Assembly (NCBI GenBank): GCA_963780895.1
Contig: CAWAEG010000008.1
Coordinates: 248,001-312,000, forward strand
Source of the DNA: DASQFI01 sp963780895
GTDB lineage: Bacteria; Acidobacteriota; Vicinamibacteria; Vicinamibacterales; SCN-69-37
DNA: 64,000 bases
Direction of reading: 5' to 3'
This document shows, piece after piece, positions 55,521 to 64,000 of this stretch. The notes under the pieces were generated by a model. That model made no database searches. It was not told the DNA's origin and saw only the letters and a list, made by a program, of their open reading frames with translations. The number at the start of each line of letters is the position of its first letter. Position 1 is the first letter of the stretch. Position numbers and translations under genes: made by a program.

Positions 55521-56849
55521 TTACTTGACAGGTCTCTTCCACACGTCCGGGCGCCTCTCGCCAAGCAACTTGTAGTTCTTCTCGCCGATCGCCCGCATGA
55601 CCAGCGGGCGATCCACATACAGCGAACGTTTGAACACGCGATCTGTCGCGATGGCGACGTGCGTCACCGCGCCTGAGATCAAGAGCGCGATAGCGAGCTT
55701 CCGGATCGCCGCTCTCGTCAGAAGCGGCTGCCAGACGTAGAACGAATAGATCATCGCCAGGGGGAGCGTGACGTAGAAGGTGTGCGACACCGGGCTCTTC
55801 ACCGAGAAGGCGAAGCTCAGATAGACGAGCGCGAGCACGGCGATGGTGAAGCGGCGGACGGGAGCCCAGCCCGCCGAGGCGCCATTGGCGCGAAAGGGGC
55901 CGTCGCGGCGAAAGAGGGCGATGAACAGCACGACCGCCTGCGCCAGACCGACAAGTGTCGCGAAGACGACGAAGGGCACCGCCCACCAGTGCTCGCGGAG
56001 AAAGATCAGCCGGGCCTCGGTTCCGTTGCCGACGAAGCGAGGAGCCTCGAAGCTCGCGAACGACAGAAACCTCGCGATAACCTCGGGGAGACGCAGGAGG
56101 TGGCCCCAGTCGAGCGTCATGTTGCCGCCGGTACCTCCGGCCAGCGCCAGCGGGCCGAACGTCACGAGCGTTGGAATCAGCGTGAGCCCGGGGACCAGCG
56201 CGCCGACCGCGCACCAGCCGGCGGTCGCGATCGCCTGACGACGGTCGCGAAGGCCAAGCAGCACGAGTGAGACCGCGAGAATGGGCGGCAGCAGCACGAA
56301 TGACAGATGCAGCTGGGAGACCCACACCAGTCCGAACCCCGCCATGGCGCCGGCCACGCGGTCCGAGAGCAGACCCAGCCGCAGCGGCGGAGCGATCTCG
56401 CAGACACCGACGAAGAACAGCACCGCCCCGGTGAGCACGTATGACGCGTTGTTGATCTCGGTCGAGAACCCGAGCGTCCATGGGGCGAACAGGATCCACG
56501 GCCAGAGAAACCAGGCTGGCACCTTCGGACACCGCCGCGCGATGTACCAGCCGAGCAGGACCAGGGCGCCGAACGACAGCACGTTCAACAGCAGGAAGGA
56601 CGCCTCGGGCACCGGCACGAGGAAAAGCGGACCACCCACGAGCACACCCTGCAGCGCGCCAGGCAACTGCGTCTCGGTGTACACGACGTCCGGGCCGAAG
56701 TACGGCCACTCGCCGGTCGTGTAGAACCGCAGGCCGATCAGAAAGATCTGCCGCATGTCCTCGATCCAGAAATCGGTCGTCAGGCTGAACGCCAGCCGCA
56801 GCAGGAAGGCGACGGCCAGAAACAGCCCGGACGCCCCGGCGATCTTCAT
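55521..56849 (-). CDS. Polytopic membrane protein, probable GT-C type glycosyltransferase
   Basis: 442 residues with ten or more membrane helices. A short loop after helix 1 carries an acidic pair (TTDFWIEDMRQIFLIG), reminiscent of the catalytic loop of lipid-dependent GT-C enzymes. Helices include LFLVPVPEASFLLLNVLSFG and FVVFATLVGLAQAVVLFIAL. ATG 56849 overlaps the stop of the upstream glycosyltransferase gene by four bases, so both are probably one unit for glycan or lipid modification at the membrane. It is convergent with rho across 14 bases. No exact family is recognised. Confidence 0.7.
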   Translation of the reverse strand: MKIAGASGLFLAVAFLLRLAFSLTTDFWIEDMRQIFLIGLRFYTTGEWPYFGPDVVYTETQLPGALQGVLVGGPLFLVPVPEASFLLLNVLSFGALVLLGWYIARRCPKVPAWFLWPWILFAPWTLGFSTEINNASYVLTGAVLFFVGVCEIAPPLRLGLLSDRVAGAMAGFGLVWVSQLHLSFVLLPPILAVSLVLLGLRDRRQAIATAGWCAVGALVPGLTLIPTLVTFGPLALAGGTGGNMTLDWGHLLRLPEVIARFLSFASFEAPRFVGNGTEARLIFLREHWWAVPFVVFATLVGLAQAVVLFIALFRRDGPFRANGASAGWAPVRRFTIAVLALVYLSFAFSVKSPVSHTFYVTLPLAMIYSFYVWQPLLTRAAIRKLAIALLISGAVTHVAIATDRVFKRSLYVDRPLVMRAIGEKNYKLLGERRPDVWKRPVK

Positions 56850-58558
56850 CGATTGCTCACGAGGACGATCTGCTGGAGCCGCCGGGTCGGATCGGAGTTC
56901 AGGAGGTCGTCAGCGCGAAGCGCGGCGACGTTGAGGTACGTCACCTCGGCCAGCCGGACGTACCGCCGGCCCGACGCCTGCTCGATGCGGTCGAGCATCT
57001 GTCGCTCCACGACGACGATGGTGTGGTTCTGCTGGTCGAGGATTCGTTGCGCGTGCTCGTCCAGCTCGCCGACGAGCCTCGGACGATGCGAGTAGAAGGG
57101 GAGATTGCGCGTGAACGCCCCGCACGTGCAGACAGTCGGTTCCGATCCCTGCGCCCGGACCGCGGCCGCGATCACCTCGACCGGCTCGGGCCGCGCGGGC
57201 GAGAAGACGCTTGCCTGGAGCGCCAGCAGCGTCGCCGCCGCCGCGCCGGTGATCACGCCAACGGTCACCTTCGGCGGCGCGAAGACCGAGGCCATCGCGG
57301 TGACGACTCCCGCGGCGATGATCAGATACGGTCCGGCCGGACTCCAGCCCGGATCGGCGGCCCGGAACATCGGCGCCAGGCGCAGCACGAGGGCGCCCAC
57401 CAGCACGATCGCCGCGCTGGTAGCCAGACACAGCGTCGGCCAGAGCCAGTCGCGTCGCGGGCGCACGTCGCGCAGGTACGGCCAGATCGATGCCGCGAGC
57501 AGGATGGCGAGCGGCGTGAGGCACGGCAGCACGTAACGCGGCTGCTTGCCGATCGAGACGGAGTAGAAGACAAACGGGACCAGGCCCCAGAAGGCGAGCC
57601 GCACCTCGGCCGGCGTCAGGCGGCGCTGCCGCCTCAAGACCCGAACGAGGGGCGGGACCCATAGCAGCAGAAAAGCCGTCCAGGGCACGAACCCGCCGAG
57701 GATGACCGGGACGTATGTGAACACGGATCGCGGTTCGTTGTAGCGGTCCGTCGCGAACCGCTCGACGTTCTCGGTGAAGAAAAACCGCACGAGGTACTCG
57801 ACGCCGTGTACGACGGTGACGCTGAGAAACCAGGGCACCGCGATGAGTAGAAAGACGACCGCCGCGAGCGCGAGGTCAGTGATGTCGATAGGCACCAGTC
57901 GAGCGCCGGGCCGGCCGCGGCGTTCCCAGACCATCAGCAGGACGACCGTGCCGAGCGGTAACACGACGGCCACAGGCCCTTTCGTGAGCAGTCCGAACGC
58001 CATCGCGGCCGAGGAGAGCAACAGCCACCAGCGCCGGGCCCGCGGAGTGGGTACCGGCGCCGCCGTCCCGTCGTCCCGCGCCGGTGCGGCACTCTGCAGC
58101 GCCTCGATCGCCGCCCAGGTCGCCACCGTCATGAAGAAGGCGAGCGGCAAGTCCGGCAGCGCCTGACGGGCCATGTAGAAGGCGCCGAAGCTCGTCGCGA
58201 TGATCGCGCCGGCGAGGAGGCCGACACGGTCGCCGTACCATCGCCGCCCGACGGCGAACGTGACGAGCACGAGCCCGGCGCCGGAGACCGCGGACCAGGC
58301 GCGGGCCGCGGCTTCGCTGACGCCCGCGATCGTGTACGTCGCGGCGATCAGCCAGTAGAACAAGATCGGTTTCTGGAACCGCGGCTCGTCGTTGAAGTAC
58401 GGCGTGATCCAGTCGCCGCGGGCGATCATCTCGCGCGCGCTTTCCGCGTAGAACGCTTCGTCGGAATCGGCGATGGCCGGCCCGCCGAGCCCGGCGAAGA
58501 ACGTCAGCGAGCAGAGCAGCAGAAGGACGAGCGCGCGCCTGACGACGGCCGTTGTCAC
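56846..58558 (-). CDS. Glycosyltransferase family 39 (ArnT-like) membrane protein
   Basis: 570 residues from GTG 58558. The typical start of this group is present: GLGGPAIADSDEAFYAESAR with Asp and Glu in the first outside loop (metal/donor site), then GDWITPYFNDEPRFQKPILF. About twelve membrane helices follow, with a smaller soluble tail (CGAFTRNLPFYSHRPRLVGE). It probably transfers a sugar from a polyprenyl carrier to lipid A, another lipid or protein on the periplasmic side. It overlaps the next gene by four bases. Confidence 0.85.
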   Translation of the reverse strand: MTTAVVRRALVLLLLCSLTFFAGLGGPAIADSDEAFYAESAREMIARGDWITPYFNDEPRFQKPILFYWLIAATYTIAGVSEAAARAWSAVSGAGLVLVTFAVGRRWYGDRVGLLAGAIIATSFGAFYMARQALPDLPLAFFMTVATWAAIEALQSAAPARDDGTAAPVPTPRARRWWLLLSSAAMAFGLLTKGPVAVVLPLGTVVLLMVWERRGRPGARLVPIDITDLALAAVVFLLIAVPWFLSVTVVHGVEYLVRFFFTENVERFATDRYNEPRSVFTYVPVILGGFVPWTAFLLLWVPPLVRVLRRQRRLTPAEVRLAFWGLVPFVFYSVSIGKQPRYVLPCLTPLAILLAASIWPYLRDVRPRRDWLWPTLCLATSAAIVLVGALVLRLAPMFRAADPGWSPAGPYLIIAAGVVTAMASVFAPPKVTVGVITGAAAATLLALQASVFSPARPEPVEVIAAAVRAQGSEPTVCTCGAFTRNLPFYSHRPRLVGELDEHAQRILDQQNHTIVVVERQMLDRIEQASGRRYVRLAEVTYLNVAALRADDLLNSDPTRRLQQIVLVSNR

Positions 58559-58610
58559 GTGTGTCTGGCGTCCCAGCGGCCGCGCTCAGCCAGGCTGGCG
58601 GGGATTCGAA

Positions 58611-58710
58611 AGCCGTTCTTACTCTCCTGTGGCGAGCCACAGGGCGAGATGCGGCCGAGAGTGTCTCGCGCTGCATGCAGGTGTGGCTCGACGAGGAAGT
58701 GAGAACGGCT
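58611..58710. repeat. Structured intergenic sequence between ftsH and the glycosyltransferase genes
   Basis: AGCCGTTCTTACT (58611-58623) and AGTGAGAACGGCT (58698-58710) are inverted with one T-G pair. Inside is a perfect palindrome, CCTGTGGC-GA-GCCACAGG (58626-58643). CGAGCCACA (58633-58641) can also pair with TGTGGCTCG (58682-58690), so two folds compete. The gap 58559-58778 holds no gene; it is downstream of ftsH and upstream of the glycosyltransferase pair, all on the minus strand. Confidence 0.5.
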
Positions 58711-58778
58711 CGAGTCGATTGGCACAAGACGGTGGTGGGAACGGCCCCGAGATCGCGCCAGTATAGCAGCGGATCCGA

Positions 58779-60680
58779 TCAGCCGACGACCTGATCCGTA
58801 GACTGCTCGATCGCCTCGTTGGCGCGCCGCTCGGCGTCGTCGGCGGCCGCGAGCAATTGACGCAGCTCTTCGCCTTCGACCACTTCCTTCTCGAGCAGGC
58901 GCGCGGACAGCACGTCGAGCACCTCGCGGCGTTCGGACAGGATCCGGCGGGCGCGATCTTCGGCCGTCGTGATCAGACGCTTGACCTCACCATCGATGAC
59001 GCGCGCGGTCTCCTCCGCGTACGCGCCGCGCTCGGGTGCATACGGCATCTCCATGAACGTGCTGCGGCGATGCCCTTCGTGGTTGACCGGCCCGATGGCC
59101 TCGCTCATCCCGAACTCGGTGACCATCGCGCGCGCGATGTCCGTCGCGCGCAGCAGGTCGTTCTGGGCGCCCGTCGACACTTCCTCGAAGACGATCGCCT
59201 CAGCCGTGCGACCCCCGAGCAGGACCGTCAGACGGTATTCGAGATCGGTCTTCGACATCAGGTACCGATCTTCGGTCGGCAGCTGCATCGTGTAGCCGAG
59301 CGCGCCAAACCCGCGCTGGACGATCGACACCTTGTGGACCGGATCGACGCCGGGCAGCACGGTCGCGACGATGGCGTGACCGGATTCGTGGAACGCCACG
59401 ATCCGGCGCTCGCGCACGGTCATCACGCGCTTCTTTTCCAGGCCAGCGATGACGCGGTCGATCGCTTCGTCGAAATCCGACCGCTCGACGGCGGTCTTGT
59501 CGCGCCGCGCGGCGAGGAGCGCAGCCTCGTTCACGAGGTTCGCCAGATCCGCCCCGACGAACCCGGCCGTCCGGGCCGCGATGACCCTCAGATCGACGTT
59601 GTCCGAGAGCTTCACCTGCTTGGCGTGAATCGCGAGGATCGCCTCGCGCCCTTTCACGTCCGGCTTGTCGACGAGCACCTGGCGATCGAAGCGACCGGGC
59701 CGGAGCAGGGCCGGATCGAGCACCTCCGGACGGTTCGTCGCCGCCATGATGATGACGCCCTTCTTCGAGTCGAACCCGTCCATCTCCGCGAGAAGCTGGT
59801 TGAGCGTCTGCTCGCGTTCCTCGTGTCCGCCCATTGGCGACTGCTGCCGGACCTTGCCCAGCGCGTCGAGCTCGTCGATGAAGACGATGCAAGGGGCGCG
59901 AGCTTCGGCCTGCCGGAACAGATCGCGCACGCGCGCCGCGCCGACGCCGACGAACATCTCCACGAATTCAGAGCCGCTGAGACTGAAGAACGGAACCTTG
60001 GCTTCGCCCGCGACGGCCCGCGCCAGCAGCGTCTTGCCGGTGCCCGGTGGCCCGACGAGCAGCACGCCCTTGGGGATATGGCCACCCAGGGTCGTGTATT
60101 TGCGAGGGTTCTTGAGGAACTCGACGATCTCGCGAAGCTCTTCCTCCGCCTCATCGACGCCGGCCACGTCCACGAACGCCACCTTGACGTCGTCTTCCGC
60201 GTAGATCTTGGCGCGGCTCCGCGCGAACGACATGATGCCGCCCTCGGCTCCTCCCATCCGCCGGAAGAAGAAGATCCACAGCGCCAGGATCAGCAGGAAC
60301 GGAATGACCCAGCTCAGAAGCTCCGTCACCCAGCGGGTGTCGGCCTCGCCGCGGAAGGTGACCTTGTGCGCCTGCAGCTCCTCCGCGAGCTTCGGATCGT
60401 CGACGCGAATCGTGTGAAACACGACCTCCTTGTTCTCGCCGTCGAGATATTTCCCGGTGATGGCCTCCTTGCTGACGGCCACTTCGTTGACGCGCCCCTG
60501 CGCAAGGAGCGTCTTGAACTGCGAGTAGTCGATCGTCTGGCCCTGCTTCAGGACGGACGCGACAAGGTTGGCGATGAGCAGCAGGCCGAACAGGATCAGG
60601 CCGAACCACATCGGCGAGAACGGCCGGCGGAAACCCGTGCGCCGCGGCCCGCGTCCAGCGGGATTGGGAGTTGGTGTCAT
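58779..60680 (-). CDS. ftsH: ATP-dependent zinc metalloprotease FtsH
   Basis: 633 residues. Two membrane helices (about 24-46 and 120-140) flank a periplasmic domain (DYSQFKTLLAQGRVNEVAVS). The AAA+ module has Walker A VGPPGTGKTLLARAVAGEAK, pore loop FVEMFVGVGAARVR, Walker B PCIVFIDELDALGK and the second region of homology ATNRPEVLDPALLRPGRFDR. The protease part has the zinc site FHESGHAIVA and the third ligand region ATDIARAMVTEFGMS. It degrades misfolded membrane proteins and short-lived regulators. A weakly conserved acidic tail follows. It is 107 bases downstream of clpB, same strand. Confidence 0.97.
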   Translation of the reverse strand: MTPTPNPAGRGPRRTGFRRPFSPMWFGLILFGLLLIANLVASVLKQGQTIDYSQFKTLLAQGRVNEVAVSKEAITGKYLDGENKEVVFHTIRVDDPKLAEELQAHKVTFRGEADTRWVTELLSWVIPFLLILALWIFFFRRMGGAEGGIMSFARSRAKIYAEDDVKVAFVDVAGVDEAEEELREIVEFLKNPRKYTTLGGHIPKGVLLVGPPGTGKTLLARAVAGEAKVPFFSLSGSEFVEMFVGVGAARVRDLFRQAEARAPCIVFIDELDALGKVRQQSPMGGHEEREQTLNQLLAEMDGFDSKKGVIIMAATNRPEVLDPALLRPGRFDRQVLVDKPDVKGREAILAIHAKQVKLSDNVDLRVIAARTAGFVGADLANLVNEAALLAARRDKTAVERSDFDEAIDRVIAGLEKKRVMTVRERRIVAFHESGHAIVATVLPGVDPVHKVSIVQRGFGALGYTMQLPTEDRYLMSKTDLEYRLTVLLGGRTAEAIVFEEVSTGAQNDLLRATDIARAMVTEFGMSEAIGPVNHEGHRRSTFMEMPYAPERGAYAEETARVIDGEVKRLITTAEDRARRILSERREVLDVLSARLLEKEVVEGEELRQLLAAADDAERRANEAIEQSTDQVVG

Positions 60681-60787
60681 GTCGGATCGGGTTCCGTGCC
60701 TCCAACGACCTCTCCGGGGTCTCCAGACGCGACCCTGCAGACAGAGGAGGTCTGTCGCTTACGAATCTGTGTGCAGCCGGTCCCGTC

Positions 60788-63403
60788 TTACCCGACCCGC
60801 ACCGGCGTCTCGCGCCTCAGCACCAGCGCGCCCTTTTCGACGTCGAGCCTGACGAGGTCGCCCTCGGCGAACTCTCCCTGGAGCACACCCAATGCCAAGG
60901 GATCGAGCACCCGGCGCTGGATCGTCCGCTTCAGCGGACGCGCCCCATACACTGGATCGTATCCCTCTTCGATGATCAAGTCCCGCGCTTTGTCGGTGAG
61001 CTCGATCCGGATCTTCCGCGCCTCGAGCCGCTTCAGGAGGGACGCCAGCTGGATGTCGATGATCTTCCGGATGTGCTCGCGGCCGAGCGCGTGGAAGAAG
61101 ATGATCTCGTCGATCCGGTTCAGGAACTCGGGCTTGAACTGCGCGCGAAGCGCCTCGGTCAACAGCCGCCGCGTGCCCTCGTCCAGGTCGGGCGTGCCCG
61201 CGACCGCCCGCGCCGCGATGTCGTGGCTGCCGACGTTCGAGGTCATGATGACGACGGTGTTCTTGAAGTCCACCGTCCGGCCCTTGCCGTCGGTGAGCCG
61301 GCCGTCGTCGAGCAGCTGCAGCAGGACGTTGAGCACTTCGGCGTGCGCCTTCTCGATCTCGTCGAACAGCACGACGGCGTAGGGCCGCCGACGCACGGCT
61401 TCGGTCAACTGTCCCGCTTCCTCATAGCCGACGTATCCGGGAGGCGCGCCGATGAGACGAGAGACGGTGTGCTTCTCCTGGTATTCGGACCCGTCGATCC
61501 GGATCAACGCATGCTCGTCGTCGAAGAGGAACTCGGCCAGCGCACGCGCAAGCTCGGTCTTCCCGACGCCCGTGGGCCCGAGAAAGATGAAGCTGCCGAG
61601 CGGGCGATTGGGGTCCTGGAGCCCCGCGCGCGCGCGGCGGATGGCGTTGGCGACCGCCGTCACCGCTTCGTCCTGGCCGACGACGCGCTGGTGCAGCCGT
61701 TCCTCCATGCGGATCAGCTTCTGCACGTCGCCTTCCATGAGCCGCGACACGGGGATGTGCGTCCATCGTGAGACGACCTCGGCGATGTCTTCCTCGTCGA
61801 CTTCTTCCTTGAGCATGCGGGGACCGGTCGCCGGCCTGGCCGCGGCCTGCTCGTGTTCGGCGATCTTGCGCTCGAGCGCCGGGATGCGGCCGTACTGAAG
61901 CTCCGAGGCCTTCGCGAAGTCGCCGGCGCGCTGCGCGCGCTCGGCTTCGAGCCGCAGGTGCTCGAGTTCTTCCTTCTGCGCCCGGACGCTCTGGATCGCA
62001 TCTTTCTCCAGCTGCCACTGCGCCGCGAGCCGGGTACGGTCTTCCTTCCGTCCGGCCAGTTCCTTTTCGAGCCGGGCCAGACGCTCCTTCGAGGCCGCGT
62101 CGGACTCCTTTCGGAGCGCCTCACGCTCGATCTCGAGCTGCATGATCCGCCGCTCGATTTCGTCCAGCTCGGCCGGCATGGAGTCGATCTCCATCCGCAG
62201 GCGCGACGCGGCCTCGTCGATGAGGTCGATCGCCTTGTCGGGCAGGAACCGATCCGAGATGTACCGGTTGGACAGCACGGCCGCCGCCACGAGCGCGGCG
62301 TCCTTGATCTTCACGCCGTGGTGGATCTCGTACCGCTCGCGCAGGCCGCGGAGGATGCTGATCGTGTCCTCGACCGTCGGCTCGCCGACGAGGATCGGCT
62401 GGAAGCGACGCTCGAGAGCCGCGTCTTTCTCGATGTGCTTGCGGTATTCGTCGAGCGTGGTCGCGCCGATCGTGTGAAGCTCGCCGCGCGCGAGCATCGG
62501 CTTCAGCAGGTTCGACGCGTCGATCGCCCCTTCGGCCGCGCCCGCCCCGACGACCGTGTGCAACTCGTCGATGAAGAGGACGACCTGGCCCTGGGCGTCG
62601 GCGATCTCCTTGAGGACGGCCTTGAGGCGCTCCTCGAACTCGCCGCGGTACTTCGCGCCCGCGACCAGCGCGCCCATGTCGAGCCCGATGATCCGCTTGT
62701 CGCGAAGACCGTCCGGGATGTCGCCGCGGACGATGCGCTGGGCGAGCCCTTCGACGATCGCGGTCTTGCCGACGCCGGGCTCGCCGATGAGCACCGGGTT
62801 GTTCTTGGTGCGCCGGGCGAGCACCTGAATGACGCGGCGAATCTCGTCGTCGCGGCCGATGACGGGATCGAGCTTGCCTTTGCGGGCGACCTCGGTGAGA
62901 TCGCGGCCGTAGCGCTCGAGCGCCTGGTATTTGCCTTCCGGATTCTGATCGGTCACCCGCTGGGAGCCGCGGATCCCGGTGAGCGCCTGGAGCACGCTGT
63001 CTCTCGTGACGCCGCGCCTTTTCAGGGCTTCGGCCGCCGGCGCGCGTCCCGTTTCACTCGCGATCGCAAGGAAGAGATGCTCGGTGCTCGTGAACTCGTC
63101 CTTCATCCGCTCGGCTTCCTGCTCGGCGGCGTTCAGGACTTTGCGCAGGCGCGACGAGAGACCCGGCTGCGAGCCTCCGTGAACGTTCGGAAGCTTGTCA
63201 ACGAGCCCCTGGACTTCAGGACCGAGCGCCGACTCGTCGACGCCCATGCGCGCGAGCAGGGCCGGCACGATGCCATCGCGCTGCGCGATGAGCGCGAGCA
63301 GCAGGTGTTCGGGAACGACTTCAGGATGGCCGGCGCGATCGGCGAGCGGCTGTGCGGCGAGCACCGCCTCCTGCGCTTTTTCAGTGTACTTGTTCAGGTT
63401 CAT
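60788..63403 (-). CDS. clpB: Disaggregase chaperone ClpB
   Basis: 871 residues. N-domain (residues 1-145, LNKYTEKAQEAVLAAQPLAD), first AAA module with Walker A LIGEPGVGKTAIVEGLAQRI and VVLFIDELHTVVGAGAAEGA, a full coiled-coil middle domain (about 405-525, LEIEREALRKESDAASKERL), and a second module with FLGPTGVGKTELARALAEFL and GYVGYEEAGQLTEAVRRRPY. No ClpP-binding IGF loop is evident, consistent with ClpB rather than ClpA/C. It resolves aggregates with DnaK/DnaJ. The dnaJ-like gene lies directly upstream (49 bases). Confidence 0.97.
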   Translation of the reverse strand: MNLNKYTEKAQEAVLAAQPLADRAGHPEVVPEHLLLALIAQRDGIVPALLARMGVDESALGPEVQGLVDKLPNVHGGSQPGLSSRLRKVLNAAEQEAERMKDEFTSTEHLFLAIASETGRAPAAEALKRRGVTRDSVLQALTGIRGSQRVTDQNPEGKYQALERYGRDLTEVARKGKLDPVIGRDDEIRRVIQVLARRTKNNPVLIGEPGVGKTAIVEGLAQRIVRGDIPDGLRDKRIIGLDMGALVAGAKYRGEFEERLKAVLKEIADAQGQVVLFIDELHTVVGAGAAEGAIDASNLLKPMLARGELHTIGATTLDEYRKHIEKDAALERRFQPILVGEPTVEDTISILRGLRERYEIHHGVKIKDAALVAAAVLSNRYISDRFLPDKAIDLIDEAASRLRMEIDSMPAELDEIERRIMQLEIEREALRKESDAASKERLARLEKELAGRKEDRTRLAAQWQLEKDAIQSVRAQKEELEHLRLEAERAQRAGDFAKASELQYGRIPALERKIAEHEQAAARPATGPRMLKEEVDEEDIAEVVSRWTHIPVSRLMEGDVQKLIRMEERLHQRVVGQDEAVTAVANAIRRARAGLQDPNRPLGSFIFLGPTGVGKTELARALAEFLFDDEHALIRIDGSEYQEKHTVSRLIGAPPGYVGYEEAGQLTEAVRRRPYAVVLFDEIEKAHAEVLNVLLQLLDDGRLTDGKGRTVDFKNTVVIMTSNVGSHDIAARAVAGTPDLDEGTRRLLTEALRAQFKPEFLNRIDEIIFFHALGREHIRKIIDIQLASLLKRLEARKIRIELTDKARDLIIEEGYDPVYGARPLKRTIQRRVLDPLALGVLQGEFAEGDLVRLDVEKGALVLRRETPVRVG

Positions 63404-63452
63404 GGGTCAGGTCCTTGCCAGTCTGTCGAGCGGCGCGCTTCCGGCGCGCCGG

Positions 63453-64000
63453 TCACGCCTCCAGTTTCCGCAGCGCGTCGTAGTGCTGGCGGGCCTCCTC
63501 CGAAAGGCCGGTTGGCAACTGCACGTCGACGGTCGCGTACAGATCGCCCCGCTCGTTGGGCTTGCCGACGGCGGGCATGCCATGGCCCTTCAGCCGGAAG
63601 ACGCGGCCGTTCGCGGTCAGTTCGGGCACCCTCAGCCGCAACGTGGACCCGGCGAGCGTCGGCACGCTCATCTCGCCGCCGAGCACGGCGGTCGTCACCG
63701 GGACGGCCACGCGTGTGTAGAGATCCTGGCCGCGGCGCTCGAAGCGCGGGTGCGGTCTGATGCGTACGGTGAGGAGCAGGTCGCCGGCCGACCCGCCGGC
63801 CGATCCCGGAGCGCCTTCACCGGCTGCGCGCACCCGCGCACCGTCCTTCACGCCGGCCGGGATTCGCACGTCCACCGTACGCTCCTTGCCGTCGCGCGTC
63901 ATCGCGGCCCGTCGGGTCGTCCCGGCGAACGCCTCTTCGAGCGTCAGATCGACAGTCGATTCGAGATCGTGGCCCCGGCGGGCACGGGGCGCGCGAGTTC
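63453..64000 (-). CDS. DnaJ/CbpA-type co-chaperone, C-terminal part (cut by window edge)
   Basis: The frame is open to the window end, giving about 181 residues of the C-terminal substrate-binding region: LESTVDLTLEEAFAGTTRRA, VRIPAGVKDGARVRAAGEG, LLLTVRIRPHPRFERRGQDL and LRVPELTANGRVFRLKGHGM. No CxxCxGxG zinc fingers lie between the strands, so it is more like CbpA/class B than classical DnaJ. The J domain lies beyond the window. It is upstream of clpB on the same strand, suggesting a heat-shock unit. An internal ATG at 63902 is not the start. Confidence 0.88.
   Translation of the reverse strand, partial: TRAPRARRGHDLESTVDLTLEEAFAGTTRRAAMTRDGKERTVDVRIPAGVKDGARVRAAGEGAPGSAGGSAGDLLLTVRIRPHPRFERRGQDLYTRVAVPVTTAVLGGEMSVPTLAGSTLRLRVPELTANGRVFRLKGHGMPAVGKPNERGDLYATVDVQLPTGLSEEARQHYDALRKLEA

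Noticed and set aside
58857..61382. 841-codon open frame on the plus strand opposite ftsH and clpB
   Set aside because: It is the antisense of two unmistakable genes, with Arg/His/Asp-rich composition typical of GC-rich shadow frames and no domain.

Overview
The window is a GC-rich (roughly two thirds GC by eye) bacterial chromosome segment that is almost completely coding. It has no tRNA or rRNA gene, recognisable prophage, transposase or CRISPR array. The best guess for the source is an Acidobacteriota chromosome, perhaps of the Vicinamibacteria group. This is an inference from several features: Ser/Thr kinases fused to TPR or beta-propeller sensor domains, an S55 (SpoIVB-like) peptidase next to a secreted propeller protein, sigma/anti-sigma pairs, RNase J beside FtsK, and many GTG and TTG starts. 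No marker gene here fixes the taxonomy.

Layout. 1-5.2 kb: end of an ECF sigma factor with its anti-sigma factor, then a secreted propeller protein and an S55 peptidase on the minus strand. 5.3-16 kb: a plus-strand aromatic amino acid operon, aroDE-trpE-trpG-trpD-trpC-trpF-trpB-trpA-chorismate mutase-aroF-tyrA, mostly joined by 1- or 4-base overlaps. It is preceded by what looks like a complete tryptophan attenuator: a 30-residue leader peptide with three Trp codons, a possible antiterminator and an intrinsic terminator. 16-29 kb: acetoacetyl-CoA synthetase, a JAMM protease, a porin-like protein with a PstS-like partner, a TPR kinase, a soluble sugar dehydrogenase, a YjbQ-like fusion protein, a TauE exporter and leucyl aminopeptidase. 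29-38 kb (minus strand): cell-wall amidase, FtsK, RNase J, RsmA, a minimal metallopeptidase, endonuclease III, DUF3467 and LexA. 38-50 kb: small zinc-ribbon proteins, a PfkB kinase, a second sigma/anti-sigma set, recG-rsmD-coaD-aminotransferase, a GlcD-type oxidase and a cyclophilin. 50-64 kb: a small Cys-rich protein, a second sensor kinase, rho, two membrane glycosyltransferase-like proteins, and a proteostasis group (ftsH, clpB and the C-terminal part of a dnaJ-like gene).

Three things stand out. First, the Trp attenuator would place shikimate, Trp, chorismate mutase, DAHP synthase and Tyr genes under one tryptophan-sensing switch. Second, three long palindromic elements (5502-5595, 14953-15119, 47754-47857) lie exactly at gene junctions. 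One supplies the stop codon of one gene and the start codon of the next, another contains a stop codon, and the third ends at a start codon. Third, six otherwise intact genes carry seven apparent one-base insertions. All shift in the same direction, so they look more like consensus errors than gene decay. Frameshifted genes are annotated over their full reconstructed span.
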